64,000 bases of DNA from Paramecium pentaurelia (GCA_905183005.1 CAJJDO010000013.1:732641-796640); one strand, 5' to 3'; shown: positions 22,960 to 35,321, numbered from the stretch's first letter. Made by a program: numbers and translations. Notes: generated by a model not told the origin, from the letters alone.

Positions 22960-24642
22960 TCAGGGTTTTTAATAATTTTGTATTTTCTCTATATCATTTT
23001 AAGTAAGATTGCTTTAAAAGTAATCTGAAGACTTAAAAAATTATTATTAAATATTACATTTCTAATTTATTTAGAGCTATTTTATTAGACAACTGTAGTT
23101 TAAGTCACTATTCTTTATGAGCTTTATTATTTCTATAATGATTCATATTCTGCCTCTTTTACCATTAGTTTTTCTTAACATGCATGATAAACATCATTTA
23201 GTTCTTTGAATTTTTTTTTCCAAATTTTAGCCTCTTCTTCAAAGGTTTTAACTGACTATGTTGTTGTAATTTCTTCAGTCAATGTATCCACTTATTAATT
23301 TAATTCTTATATTTCTTATTCCAATTTTGATATTAAATCATCCTTGTCTTTAGAATTTTCAATATAATTTTAGATATTTATTCTTAATTATCCATTTTCT
23401 TTTTATAATTTTTCTATTAATTCTGAATTTAATAATAATTCATTTTTGAACTTTGCAATAGTTTATTAAAGTGTTGTTATTTGTATTTATAATTCAGTAA
23501 CTTGGGTATGAGATCCATTCTAATTTGACTCTACAATTATAATAATTAATAATTTACAAAGATCCAAATTTAATTATTTTATTTACTGATTCAATTTAAA
23601 AATTGTTTCATCCTTAATTTAACATTACATAATATAATTTTAGATATCATTTCTCAATTATAAATTTTCTAATTTATATTTTTCCAAATTTTAATCACAT
23701 TATTTTAATTCTAGTTATAGATTTACTATTGTTTATTAAAGAGTCGTTATTTTCATTTACAATTCAGATATTTACATATTAGATGAATTTCTACTTTATT
23801 CTATAGTAATAATATTAATTATAATTACAATTTTCAAAATCCAATTGTTCAATTGCAGATTATAATTAAGATTTAAGATCCATGATTTCTTTATCTCGAT
23901 CTTCTAATTATTATTTTGTTCTATATAACTCATTTTCAAGTTCAATTACTCTTTCACTATCATCATTTTAAACTGCCCTTAATTCTATTGTTTCAGGTTC
24001 AATCGATTATTGTTTTGTTACTAATAAGTCTTCTATTCCTTGCATTCTCTTTTTCCAAATTTCTTCAAATTTAATTAAATCCACAACTTTTATAGGATTG
24101 TCAACCACAGTCTAAGTAATCATAGGTTCAATATGAGGAACATAAACTGGTGGAAGGTACTCAACAAAAGCAGGTTTTTATCCAGATAGGTTGCCATTAC
24201 TTTTATGTGATGCTGGACCTAATGGAGATTAAGTATTTTAAATTCGAAATGACTATGGAATCTCATTTTTTATATATTTTTATGGGGACTATTAAAATGG
24301 TTAAACTTAATTTCTAATAGATTTCAAAGGCTCCTGTTTTTTTTATAAAATTAAATTTTACTTGCTAAGCAACGATTCTATTAGAAATTATATTAGGCCT
24401 AATTTATTATTGAGTTAAATTCTGTTTTTGAGGGATGACATTAAGTATTTAAGGATTATTTAAAGTTTATTATTGAGGAATCTATAGATGTTGTTAAAAT
24501 ATAAAAATACCATTTTTTGGTTGATTTACTATTAATTTTGAATTAAAGAAGGTTATTAAAGATTTCGATTTTAATTTTAAGGAATTTAAGTTGGCATTTG
24601 TCCATATGATGTATTTGGTTGTTAAATTTGATTATTGAACAT
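22960..24642 (-). CDS. long coiled-coil protein with internal duplication
   Basis: A 514-residue protein with five introns (24482-24510, 24334-24361, 23801-23828, 23531-23557, 23032-23057). The first 130 residues are Gln/Asn/Pro-rich and disordered. A conserved-looking segment (EYLPPVYVPHIEPMI, LIKFEEIWKKRMQGIEDLL) precedes about 300 residues of coiled coil. Two stretches of the coiled coil are related, MQISELQMKITTLQQTIV and TQVTELQIQITTLQQTIA, and each directly follows an intron, indicating exon duplication. The C-terminus is Gln/Ser/Asn-rich. Introns are needed to avoid TGA in several places. The function is unknown. Confidence 0.8.
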
Positions 24643-25493
24643 TTTAATGAGCTAATAAATTTATTAATAATTTATTTTTAATACATTATTCTAAATAAAT
24701 GAAAAAACTGAAGAGTTTAATTCGTTAGTTTATTCAAATATTTTCAAGTTTATTTAAAGTTTTAAATATTTAAAAAGCATGTCAAACATTTTTTTTTGAG
24801 AAATTTTATAATGAAAGACATTAAACTTTATCTTTATTTTTGATCCATATTTAAGAAAAACAGATTATATGACTAATAGTTATTTACATTATATTTATTT
24901 GTATTTTGATATTTTTGATACTTATCTTGTGAGAATTATTCAATATTTTGAGTAACATAACTAAATTTTATAGTATTGTTAGAAATTATTAAATAGAATA
25001 ATCTAAAATAAAATAATTAATGGCATATGGTTACACTTATTAATTAATTTAAAATAAATGAATTAAAAGGTAATATATAATAAATAATAAGAATATATAG
25101 TCATAATATAAATAGAAAACTTATAAAGTGATTAATAATAAATATATAAACTTAATAATCAAAATAAAGATTTAGTTAATTAGACAATGCCTAAAATTAA
25201 TAAGAATAAAAATATACTCAAAAAAGATATATATTAATAGAATAATATTCATTTAATTAGTATATAATTTAAGTATTTATAAATATCAATTCATATTAAT
25301 TTTTGAATATTTTTAAGACATTTTATTTCTAATAGTTTGTAAATTATAATATTTATTCTTGAGTTCTGTAATATTGATATAATTATTTAAGTTTTGAATA
25401 TGATAATTGAATGAGTTTGTATAAATATTATTTATCATAAAAATATTAAATATTAAATATTAATATTTAATATAAATATAATTTCAACAATTT
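24643..25493. other. longest quiet intergenic region (851 bp)
   Basis: Very AT-rich DNA between divergent genes. One 40-codon ATG ORF at about 25187 has no supporting features. At 25436-25475 a short run of overlapping TATTAAATATTAA-type units forms a small tandem/palindromic AT repeat shortly before the Ubc13 start. Confidence 0.5.
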
Positions 25494-26004
25494 ATGGCTT
25501 AACCAACTCCAAGAATTATTAAAGAGACATAAAATTTAGCCAAAGATAAAGTGTAAGGAATTGATGTGACTCCAGATCCACATAACTTTAAACATTTCTA
25601 TGTTATCATTTCAGGACCTCCTAATACACCATATGAAGGAGGTGTATTTGATGTTGAATTACTTTTACCTGATGATTATCCCATGGTAAAATTACTTAAA
25701 TTAGTTTGTTAGTCTCCACCTAAATGTGTTTTCAATACTAAGATTTATCATCCAAATATTGATAATTTAGGAAGAATTTGCTTAGATGTGTTAAAAGATA
25801 AATGGTCACCAGCATTATAAATTAGATCTATTTTGCTATCAATTTAAGTATTGTTAAGCTCACCAAACCCTGTATGATTTGTCATAAATAATATTTAAGG
25901 ATGATCCATTAAATAATGAAGCAGCTAATTAATGGAAAACTAATGAAGGATTAGCTTTAATGAAGGCAAGAGAATATACATAAAAATATGCTAAAAAACA
26001 TTGA
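25494..26004 (+). CDS. UBE2N: ubiquitin-conjugating enzyme Ubc13 (UBE2N)
   Basis: A 151-residue protein with two introns (25686-25712, 27 nt; 25872-25899, 28 nt). It begins PTPRIIKETQNLAKD and has GPPNTPYEGGVF, the E2 signature YHPNIDNLGRICLDVL with the catalytic Cys, DKWSPALQIRSILLSIQ and LLSSPNPDDPLNNEAA. The last block and the NTPYEGG loop are characteristic of Ubc13, which makes K63-linked chains with a Uev partner. Human UBE2N has 152 residues. No tail or truncation. Confidence 0.95.
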
Positions 26005-26163
26005 TTAGTATAATTTATTGAAAAACAAATATATATTAAATTTCTTTTTTTTCTAATAAAATAGATTGAAATGGCAAAATATATTTTACAATGTTTATTA
26101 TCAAATACTTATAATTTAAGTTGATATTCCTAAGAATTTCATTTATTATTTAATTTAATAATT

Positions 26164-27744
26164 ATGAATTCATAAAATTTTCTATAAACTGCTCTAACTA
26201 GATTTAGAATGGCGGCAAATAATGATAGAGTAAATTCAATCTAAGTTGAAAACATTTTGCAAAGTTTAAATTATAATGAGTCATAGATACACTCAATAGT
26301 CTCTTAAATCTAATCTGAAATAGGTGAGATGATTAACTATATAGACATTAATTAGTTCCAATAATTACTTTAAAGTGTTGAATAAGAAATTCCTATTGAA
26401 AAATTGACATCTGAATAAATTTATGCACTTCATGGAGAATTTAAGTAAGCTTTACATGTATAACATATTGAAAAAGTAAAACATATATTAAGTATGCAAT
26501 AAATTCTAAAATCTTAGATAAATATTAATCAGAAGTAGATTTAGTAAACAGAATAGATCCATAAACAAGATAAATATCTACATTTATAGCAATTTAAGGG
26601 TCAGATGAAGAGGTTTCATTACAGTTACTAAAGTTATTATGTGATTTGGGGGCAAATATTAATTATAGAGATAATCTCAAATAATCTATCTTATTTTATA
26701 TTTGTAGAGATGGTAAAACTAAACTATTTGATTATCTGATATCATAAGGAATAAATATATCTGATCCTGATTCTTATGGTTAAACTCCATTATTTTATGC
26801 ATCAAGAGAAAATAGGGTTGATATAATTTAAAAGTAAATATAAGAATTAAACAATTTAGATTTATAAGATTGGGTGTAGATGTGGCTCATTTAGATACAT
26901 TATCTTGTTAAACAGCATTATTTTATGCTGCAAGTAAAGGACATTTTGAAGCATGTAAATTATTGATAGAAGTAAGATTATTATAATATGTTTAGGCTGG
27001 TTGTCCAGTTAATCATTTAGATAATAAAAAAAAAACTGCTCTTTATTTTGCAAAATAATCTTAAAAAAAGGAAGTTATTGATTTAATTACAGCAAGTATG
27101 GCAAAACAAAAGGAAGATGTTCATTAAAAAAAAGAAGAAGTTGTCAAAGTAAATGAATAATAAAAGCAAAACAGAAAAAAATAAAAAGATGTACCAAAAT
27201 AATAATACAAAATTTTACATACTGATGATAAAGGATAATAAAGAGAATTAACTAATGAAGATTTTTCAAGATTTTAAAGATAATATCCAGAAATTGCTTA
27301 ATTGATTTTAAATGCTGATGATATTATTGATGATAATATGATTAATTAATGCAAAGAAGATGAAACTTGGGAAAAAATAGCTAAAAAGTTAATTGGTATG
27401 TACTAATAAAAATTTAGCTTAAATATGGAAGTCAAAAGGTGCATACTTCTTCCATAAACCAGTTGATTAAAAAGAATATCATATTAATGATTATTTTGAA
27501 ATTGTTAAAAGACCTATGGATTTTGGAACAATCAAAGTAATAATCAACTTATATTATAAATCAGAATAAATTGAATGTAAGTGCTTACAAATCATGCAGA
27601 GAATTTCATACAGACATGTTATTAGTCTTTGATAATTGTGCACTCTATAATGGTACATAAAGTGCTATTGGATAAATTGGAGTCAATATAAGAAATGAAT
27701 ACTTGAGCCTTAAAGATTAATTTGGATTAAGCAAATATTTGTGA
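26164..27744 (+). CDS. ankyrin-repeat plus bromodomain protein
   Basis: A 481-residue protein with five introns (26458-26492, 26834-26859, 26972-26995, 27396-27417, 27537-27564). Residues about 15-70 resemble a degenerate EF-hand pair. Ankyrin repeats follow (LLKLLCDLGANINYRDN, GINISDPDSYGQTPLFYAS, QTALFYAASKGHFEACKLL, EAGCPVNHLDNKKKTAL). A Lys/Gln-rich linker leads to a C-terminal bromodomain: GAYFFHKPVDQKEYHINDYF, IVKRPMDFGTI, DMLLVFDNCALYNG; the acetyl-lysine-anchoring Asn is the one in YNG and the ZA-loop Tyr is also present. Ankyrin-then-bromodomain is the layout of apicomplexan BDP1, a transcription-linked acetyl-histone reader. The 35-nt first intron is at the upper limit for Paramecium. 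Confidence 0.85.
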
Positions 27745-27844
27745 TTTAATTTTGCATTTCCATAATTATAAAAATATAAATACTCAAAAAATATATTAAT
27801 TAAGTAAGATAAAATTGATTTATTATATTATTATATAATACTCA

Positions 27845-29348
27845 TCAACTAATATATTTATCAGCTTGTTGCTCTAAAACCTTTGAACTTTATTTAGCAT
27901 GTAGGAATAAATCATGAACTTCTTGAATGTCTTATTTTCCAATTTCATCTCTTCCAGAAGTTTAAGCAAGTATATTTGCTGGAGTGAGCAAAAGAATAGC
28001 AAATCTTAAATTTATTATTAACTATATAGATACCTTAAAGAAGCTTCATTTCCTATTTAACTTAGATCTTATAAAGCTTCTTCAGATATTTTTAAGCCTT
28101 CTGTCTAGGCTCTAATAGCTAATATTTTAATAATATCTTCTAAATTATATGGAGTTGTTCTGATAATTAATAATCTTAAATAATAATAATATATTAATAA
28201 TAATACCTATCTAATAAATCAACTGGTAATCCATGAGGACTGACAATATCTGTTCCTCTAATTTAAGATTAACCTCTATTGGTAGCCAAAATAACAATTG
28301 GAGCTAGAGTAGACTCTAAAGCTCTATTTAAGAATGTAAAAGCCTCTATATCAAGCATGTGACATTCATCTATAAATAAAACACCAGGAACTAATTCAGC
28401 AACTCCTTAATCAATATATTTGCTCACAACTTTATTAATTTCTCCTCTTAATTTATCTGTGATATCAGTTTTCTTTTTTTTATTTAATTGATTCATTAAA
28501 GAAACAAAATCATGTCCTCCTTATGGTTTAGCATTAGCTACATCCAAATCATGTAATGTAACATCTTAAACAATTTCTTTCTTTTTATGTACATCACCTT
28601 TTGGTAATGGTACATACTCTTCTGCTTCTAAATCATATTCACTATTGTAAATATCACATCTGCCTACTCTTTTGACATTACCACTATTAGCTTCAATATA
28701 GATGACATCTCCAATAGTTACTTTTTCTCTTGTTAAGTTTTCATGAATTGAAGGATCTAATTTCAATGTTTTTGATCCCTTAGATGTTTTTAATGTAATT
28801 ACTACAGCTGATACTACTTTACCATATCTAAATTATCATTAGAATATATTAATACCCTGTTTAATCATCTTTTTCTTCTGTTTTCAAATCTGTAACTTCA
28901 CCCTCCCAAACTTCTTTTGTTTCTTTAATTCTTAAACCAATTGCTCGTCTAAAATTCTCCATTAGTATTTCTGTCTTTTTCACTTCAGCTGAATACACTT
29001 CTGAACCCACCATTGGATAGAATGGAACTTTCGATCCTAATTCTTATGCTACCGCCAATGCAATTGCAGTTTTTCCTGTTCCTGGAGGTCCAGCCATAAG
29101 TAATGCTCTTCCTGCAAGCTTTTTAGATTTGACTAAATCGACAAATATTCCTGCAGCCTATAAATATTAATACTTTGTTATTACTTCTCTGGCAATTTAT
29201 TACCCAACCATTCCAGATGCATTTTCTAAAGCTGTGCCATCCTCTGATAATCCCAATCCTTTTATATGACTATGATGTGCAATTCTTTAAGTTTTTGTTG
29301 TCGATTTCACTTCTTCTATCTACAATAGGTCTTAATTTGTACTTTCAT
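27845..29348 (-). CDS. RUVBL1: RuvB-like 1 (Pontin) AAA+ ATPase
   Basis: A 454-residue protein with five introns (29320-29342, 29158-29184, 28828-28855, 28175-28206, 28005-28033). The first exon encodes only Met-Lys, and splicing gives MKIEEVKSTTKTQRIA, almost identical to human RUVBL1. Walker A AGPPGTGKTAIAL, Walker B VLFIDECHMLD, sensor 1 ILATNRG and the arginine-finger region DLLDR are intact, with the OB-fold insertion (VIYIEANSGNVKRVGRCD) between Walker A and B. Human RUVBL1 has 456 residues. With RUVBL2 it forms the hexamers of INO80/SWR1, TIP60 and R2TP complexes. Confidence 0.97.
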
Positions 29349-29530
29349 CATGTTTTTAAAAATTAATTTATTTTTTTAATTAATCTTGAATAAATTTAAG
29401 ACAATTCAAAGGTGTTTAAATTTTTGGCCTGGTATTTTATGATAAAATAAGAACAAGGATAAATAAATTACAATAATTAATGATATTAAAATATAATCCT
29501 GAAAATTGAGTATACTAATTTGGATTGGGT

Positions 29531-30359
29531 ATGAATGTGATAGATCTATATGATATCTAAAAGATTTAACTAGAAATTAAATAGAAATTAGACTGGATTG
29601 AATTAATAACATTGTTTTTAATTAATTACTTGATGACAGACATATAAAATATAGTTCATTCTAAATATGGGTATAACTAATTTGAAATGTTTTTAATGGT
29701 TTTAATTACAGGGATAACTAATTTTGTAATGATTCCAGTAATCATCATTATCAGGAAATAAAGAATGGATTGCCAATATTATATCTCCATATTTACTTTC
29801 ATAACAAGTTTCATGTATCACACATTAGAAAGTGTTGATTGTGAGTATTTCATAATTGAAGAAGGAGGATGGCATCGTTTAGATAATATTGGATCAATTG
29901 TATGTTTTTAGATGTTATTTACATAATTGAGTGATTTTTAAAATTTACATCTTGAAACAATGTTAAATTATTTTGGACTATTTATAACATTCATAGCATA
30001 AGCAAAATCTCCCTGGGATTTAAATTATACAGTGGGTCCTATTTTAATATAATTTTTGATTTGCATCTTTTTGATAATAAAAAGAAGAAGATTACCAAAA
30101 TTGAACAAAAAGAAAGTATTTATAAATAAAATATATTAAGATGAAAAAAGGATTGATAATATTATTGGCAGCCGTAGTTTTTTTTTGTATATCATAAGAT
30201 GAATATAAGGATTATTTAAGATTTTATCATGGAATGTGGCATACAACAGTTGGATTATTTTCATTCTATGTGTGGCAATCAAAATGTGAAATTGAATTCA
30301 CTTTAAGAAATTTTTATACAATACCTACTTTGAAAGAATCATATTATAAAGAAGAATGA
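29531..30359 (+). CDS. TMEM8/CREST-superfamily seven-TM protein
   Basis: A 267-residue multi-pass membrane protein with one 25-nt intron (30116-30140). About seven hydrophobic helices. Motifs fit the TMEM8/PGAP6/myomaker branch of the CREST hydrolase superfamily: SFMYHTLESVD (Ser and first His), WHRLDNIGS (Asp), and FYHGMWHTTVGL in the last helices (two more His). CREST members such as alkaline ceramidases and PGAP6 use these residues for zinc-dependent lipid hydrolysis. I chose the first in-frame ATG after an upstream TGA. The substrate cannot be inferred. Confidence 0.75.
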
Positions 30360-30409
30360 AAATTGTGTATAAATTTAATTGTAAATTTGAATTAATTAAT
30401 TATATCAAT

Positions 30410-31933
30410 TCATTAAAGGAAAGTCTCATTTAATCTTTGAGCTTCAAGATTAATATCATTATCAGAATCAAATTCTAATTAATTAAGTATTTTATCAAAG
30501 CCTTTAGAGATAAACAATTCAATTGCCATATTGATATCACTTTGTGTATGTTTACCAATTTGATAAGCAAAATTATGTACAATGTTTAAACAAGTTAAAA
30601 CTATTGCTTTTGATATTTTTAATTTAAGTTGATTCATAACAATATCAGCAACATTTCTACTCATCAACACATACTTTAATAAATCAATATTTTTTAATTA
30701 TGAAAGACTTCTCATAACTTCAAGAATATCTTTAATAATTTCAGTTTCATTTTCATCTTTTTACATAATTTTAATAAGATCATGTTATATAATTGTTTAT
30801 AAGACTTCAAATTTTTCATTACAACATAAATTATTTAATCCCCATAATATTATTTTTTTGAATTCTTTTTATTTGTTTCTACCTGGTTAAATATATATTT
30901 ATAAAAAGAAATCTAAGATTTTGAATTCATTTACTAATTAAGTAGTAATTTAATCATCTGCCAAAGCAAAAGATGCTATAATTTCAAGTGTTTTCAATTA
31001 AACTTCTTCATCTTCACTTGTTCTCTACATTTCCATTAAATCATTAAAGATTTTTAATTTATTCAATATTATCACAAATACTTCTTCTTTAGCTAAACAC
31101 ATATTCTTAAGAGTTATTAATGAATATAATTTTATTTCCTTTTCATTTTATTTGATGCATTCTAATACAATTGGCAAAACCTCTTTGACCTTTATAAATT
31201 AAATATAACATACTTCACTTAAAGTAAAACCAGCAACATTACTTGAATCATATTAAAAGAAATTACTTAAGAACCAACAAAAGTCTTTAATATTTTCAAT
31301 CTCAAAATATATTATAATATAAATACTTCGAAGTAAATTAGATTATTAATCCACATTTTTTTTATAAGAGTACAAAATCCATAATCAGCTAATTATCTAG
31401 CTTTAACACCATTATCCATACCAACTAGATTTGCTAATAAAAAGAATATTTAAGATTGAATTTATTTATAAGTAGTCATTTATAATAAATTGAACAATTT
31501 TCCCATAAGTTATTCATTTTATAAAAGTTTCAAATCATCAAATATATTATAGGAATGTAAATTTGCAAATATATATAGTAATTATTAAATTATATGATAA
31601 TCTAATTCTTACTTATTCCAAATGTTAAGTAATAAAGAATATACTTCATGTTTATTAATTAATGTTAAATTATACTAATAATAAATTATATCCTATTACT
31701 TCAACAGTTGAATTTGATAAATATTATCGTATTTCATCTAAAGTTTCCTCATAGTTTTAGTTTACTAAATTCATATACCAAATATGAATTTTTTCATCTG
31801 TTAATTAAGTTTGCTCATTATTAGTAAACATTCTTCGTTTTTGTTTAAAAAGCTCTTCAGTTGCCTTTTTTCTTAATTCAACTCTAAAGTTGTCCCTTTT
31901 CTATTTTAATAAATCCCCTAAGATTTCCGCCAT
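30410..31933 (-). CDS. importin-alpha-like ARM-repeat protein
   Basis: A 482-residue protein with three introns (31675-31699, 31301-31326, 31190-31213). The N-terminus is a basic IBB-like helix, QKRDNFRVELRKKATEELF followed by KQKRRM, as in importin-alpha, which binds importin-beta. The rest is a run of degenerate ARM repeats (LLLNIWNKQELDYHIIQQLL, QIFFLLANLVGMDNGVKARQ, LKTLEIIASFALADDQITT, KKIILWGLNNLCCNEK). The canonical NLS-binding WxxxN pairs are largely eroded (one WGLNN), so it is a divergent paralogue rather than the main carrier. It converges on the TMEM8-like gene (50 bp). Confidence 0.72.
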
Positions 31934-32077
31934 TTAGTTTTCAATTAATAATAATAATTAAACATTAAAACTGAATTCTTAATCAAAAAAATTTTCTTTT
32001 CATAATATTCACTAAACTATTTGATTATACCAAGTCTTCTCTAATACATTAAGTATTCCTAATTGAATTATCTAAAT

Positions 32078-32398
32078 TCATTGATTAAGAATTTAGATTT
32101 ATTGATATTTAATTTGCTTATTACTCAGTTAAATAAGCTTTTCTCTTAGCTGCTCGATCTTCTTATTTTAATAAGGTTTGATTAATTTATCTATCATTAA
32201 ATAATTTAATTCTTTTTGAATCTGTATATCGAAATAAATTACATATTATTCTTGTTAATGAAGTAAATCAGAAATTTTTGAGAAACTTTTATCAATATTA
32301 TCTTTTTTATCTTTACTCATTTTTAGGAGATCATACATGAGAGATTCTATAGTCTTATTCATAACTTCTGAACATTTCTGATAATGAAATTTTCGCAT
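32078..32398 (-). CDS. small coiled-coil protein
   Basis: A 106-residue ORF. Charged and helical: VMNKTIESLMYDLLKMSKD, SKISDLLHQQEQY, KKIEQLREKLIQLSNKQ. A 21-nt GTA...CAG stretch in the middle is in frame and may be an intron, which would shorten the protein by seven residues without changing the rest. No family recognised. It lies 144 bp upstream of, and on the same strand as, the importin-like gene. Confidence 0.5.
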
Positions 32399-32473
32399 TC
32401 ATATATATTAAGAAAATTATTTATTGTATAATCCTAAAAAAAATAATAAAATACTTATTAAGAATTCATTAAT

Positions 32474-33274
32474 ATGAATACTAACAATATATTCTATTTG
32501 ATATTAATGAACTAAGATATTAAATAATAAACTCCAATAATTTATACAGAAATTAATCATAATATTATTTGAAAACCACTCAAATATTAAAAAGGGTATT
32601 TAATTAAAGATTCAATACTATATTAAATTTCTATTCAAGAAATTTAATGCTCCAAGATCCTTAAAAAAATTAGATACTTGAGGATTCAGAATAGATAAAA
32701 TAAATTAATTAGTAAATATCAATTTAATTCAAAGTTGAAAATTTATTCTCATTTATTTCTAGATCATTTGAAAAATAACAAAGAAACGATATATATTGAT
32801 TCATTGGTTATAATTTATTAAAATAAAATAAACATTTAAGAAAAACCAAATATTTATTATCATAAATATTAATGTCCTATAGAATTTTTTAAGAAAATTA
32901 AAGAATCTTTCAATCTAAGATAACCTTTTAGAACTTTAACAAATCTTGAATACTTAAGAACAATTATTTCAAAATAATACGTTACAGTACTTTCGAGATT
33001 ACTTATACTATTTATAGATGATTTTTTTGAAATAGTTATCAAGACCATTTTTCTACTCTAATAAAGTAAGACTCTTTGATGTAACAGCCATCTATTTATA
33101 TTAAGAACTTATGTTAATTTGAATATCGATTTTAAAATCTTGGAATTAATACTGTATTTTATTCTTAAGCGCCAAATTTAATTTTAAGACTTTGCTAAAA
33201 ATTTTAGTATAAATTATTTTATTACTTTCATAGATATTAATTATTTTAATTGTACTTTAGTTTTATATTAATGA
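32474..33274 (+). pseudogene. long ORF interrupted by in-frame TGA codons
   Basis: From the ATG at 32474 one frame runs for 201 codons to a TGA at 33077 with a single internal TGA at 32570-32572, and then stays open to another TGA at 33272. The protein after the first TGA reads naturally (KGYLIKDSILYQISIQEI, YSHLFLDHLKNNKETIYID, FFKKIKESFNLRQPFRTL, VLSRLLILFIDDFFEI) and contains no Met, so it is unlikely to start independently. No micro-intron can remove the TGA at 32570. I read it as a pseudogene; a base error is the alternative. Family not recognised. Confidence 0.45.
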
Positions 33275-33703
33275 ATATGTAAGATTATCCTTGATCATAT
33301 GATACTTTTTCTATTTAAATATATTTATAGACAAGAACTCCTAATATATTTATTAAAAATAAAGATATAAGTATATATAATGTAAGGGGTTTTCTATCTG
33401 ATATGCAATTAATTGAATAAAATTGTCCTGGTATTTTTGTCAAATATTAAAATTTTTTAAAATAGTGAATACTCTAAATAAATAAGAATATTAAATCACT
33501 TAAAAAATTAAAAATTTTTAAGGAATATGATTAATTTCATGAGAAACTAGTTAGTTTTTAAGAGTGATTGTTGATATATTTAAGATTACTTCTTCTGTGA
33601 TTATTTTAATTTCTAATTTAATAGTATTTTCATTTGAATATGATGGAATCTAGGATAATATTAATCAATTTTAATTTATTAATTTATAATTAATATTAGT
33701 TAG
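33275..33703. other. AT-rich spacer, nothing recognised
   Basis: About 430 bp between the interrupted ORF and the next gene. Only AT-rich sequence with no continuous coding frame. Confidence 0.45.
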
Positions 33704-34036
33704 ATGCTATCGAAAAGGAAAGTCTCGTAATAAAATCAAGAAGAATCTTCAAATTCAATTGAAAATTTATGCAATAAAATACGTAAAGTGATTGTTAGCG
33801 AGGTAGGAGAAAAATACATTCAAAATACTTCAGATAAGGGGCTAAAGAAAAAAAGAACTAAATAAAAAAGCAAAATGCAAGATAATCAATAACATGTTGA
33901 GTAAATGGAAAATGAAGCAGTTGAAGTTGAAGAATAATTATCTTCTATAAAAGCTATTTCTGAATCTTAATCTTGGGTATTTGAAGAACTATTTGATGAA
34001 ATAAATAAGCTTAATGTACTTTAAGATATTGAATGA
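33704..34036 (+). CDS. small charged nuclear-type protein, unknown function
   Basis: An intronless 110-residue ORF. It begins MLSKRKVSQQNQEESS, has a helix IENLCNKIRKVIVSEVGEKY, a basic patch KKKRTKQKSK that could be a nuclear localisation signal, an acidic stretch and a C-terminal helix (SWVFEELFDEINKLNVLQDI). It stops 16 bp before the start codon of the OST48 gene. No family recognised. Confidence 0.55.
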
Positions 34037-34052
34037 AGTTTTTTCATTAATT

Positions 34053-35293
34053 ATGATTAAATTTTTAATTTTAATACTTGGGCTAGTTTTTGCTGGGACT
34101 CCCTACAACTAAAAAAAAGTGTTAGTGTTATCTGATAATCCAGCAGTTTATGTTTCACATTCACAATTTTTTAATTTGTTAAGTAAGACATACAGAGTTG
34201 ATTATAAAAACATTTAATCAAATACTTTCAATTTGTAATTGTTTGGAGAATGGCAATATGATCATTTAGTGTTATTTAGTACTACAAATGATTTGAAAGT
34301 AAGTACCTAAGAATTATTGGACTTTTATGACTCTGGTAGAAATATTTTATTATTGGGATCAACAGACCAATCTAAGTACTTTAGAAAGTTCCTAAATAGT
34401 TTTGGCTTAGACATGCATGAATATGTAATATTAAAATACTATTTTAGGGCACTTCTGTAATTGATTATTTCAATAATATCAAAGGGAATCATAATATTGT
34501 TACCACTACTAATGTGAATATACTTAAAGTAGATAAACCAGTAGTTCATTAAGGAGCAGGATTAGCAATGACACCATATGAAACATTTTAGGTTTATGGT
34601 TTAGTGAGAGGGTCAGAAACAGCATTTTCAGGTTCTAATCTAAGTCACAATATTATATATGTTGGAGCAACTTAAGGAAGAAATAATGCAAGATTTGTGG
34701 CTACAGGATCTTGGGAAATATTGAGTGATGAATATTTAAATAATTCTAATTTGGGAAACTTTGAATTAACTTAGGAAATTATTAGATGGGGTTTTGGATA
34801 ATCAAAGATTTTAAAGGCAGAAAATTTAATTCATAGAAGATTGGATTCAGATGATATCAAACCTTATAATTATAGATTGAGAGAAGATTGTTATTTCTCA
34901 ATTGATATTTTTGAATGGGATTATTAAAAGGATTAATGGATACCTTATGTTTCTACAGATAATGATGTCATTCTAGAATTTGTTATGTTAGACCCATATT
35001 ATAGAGTTCCACTTAAAAAAGGACAAGGAGCAAAATATGAATTATCATTTAAAGTAATATATAAATCTATTTTATGCTAGATCCCAGATGTTTATGGTGT
35101 ATTTTAATTTAAAATAAATTATTTAAAACCTGGATATACATTTTTAAAAATAGCAGAAAAAATAACTGTAAGACCGTTTAGACATGATGAATATGGAAGA
35201 TATTTAGTCTAAGCCTATCCATATTATTTTTCAAGTTTTGGAACAATGGCTGGATTTGTTGTATTTCTAATTGCATTTTTATTAAATAAATGA
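34053..35293 (+). CDS. DDOST: oligosaccharyltransferase 48 kDa subunit (OST48/WBP1)
   Basis: A 396-residue protein with two introns (34425-34447, 35054-35080). A signal peptide (MIKFLILILGLVFAGTPY) is followed by the GATase-like luminal fold: KKVLVLSDNPAVYVSHSQF, LLDFYDSGRNILLLGS. Near the C-terminus FRHDEYGRYLVQAYPYY and a single membrane helix (FGTMAGFVVFLIAFLL) match the family, ending with NK. OST48 is an accessory subunit of the ER complex that transfers glycans to Asn. Human DDOST is about 440 residues. Confidence 0.93.
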
Positions 35294-35321
35294 TATTAAT
35301 TAAATTTCAAATAAAAATTAC

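Noticed and set aside
25436..25475. Short TATTAAATATTAA repeats as a regulatory array
   Set aside because: Too short and too close to background composition to separate from chance AT repetition.
32570..32572. TGA as selenocysteine or reassigned codon
   Set aside because: All conserved genes in the window end at TGA and none has an internal TGA; no SECIS-like hairpin was evident. Decay or error is simpler.
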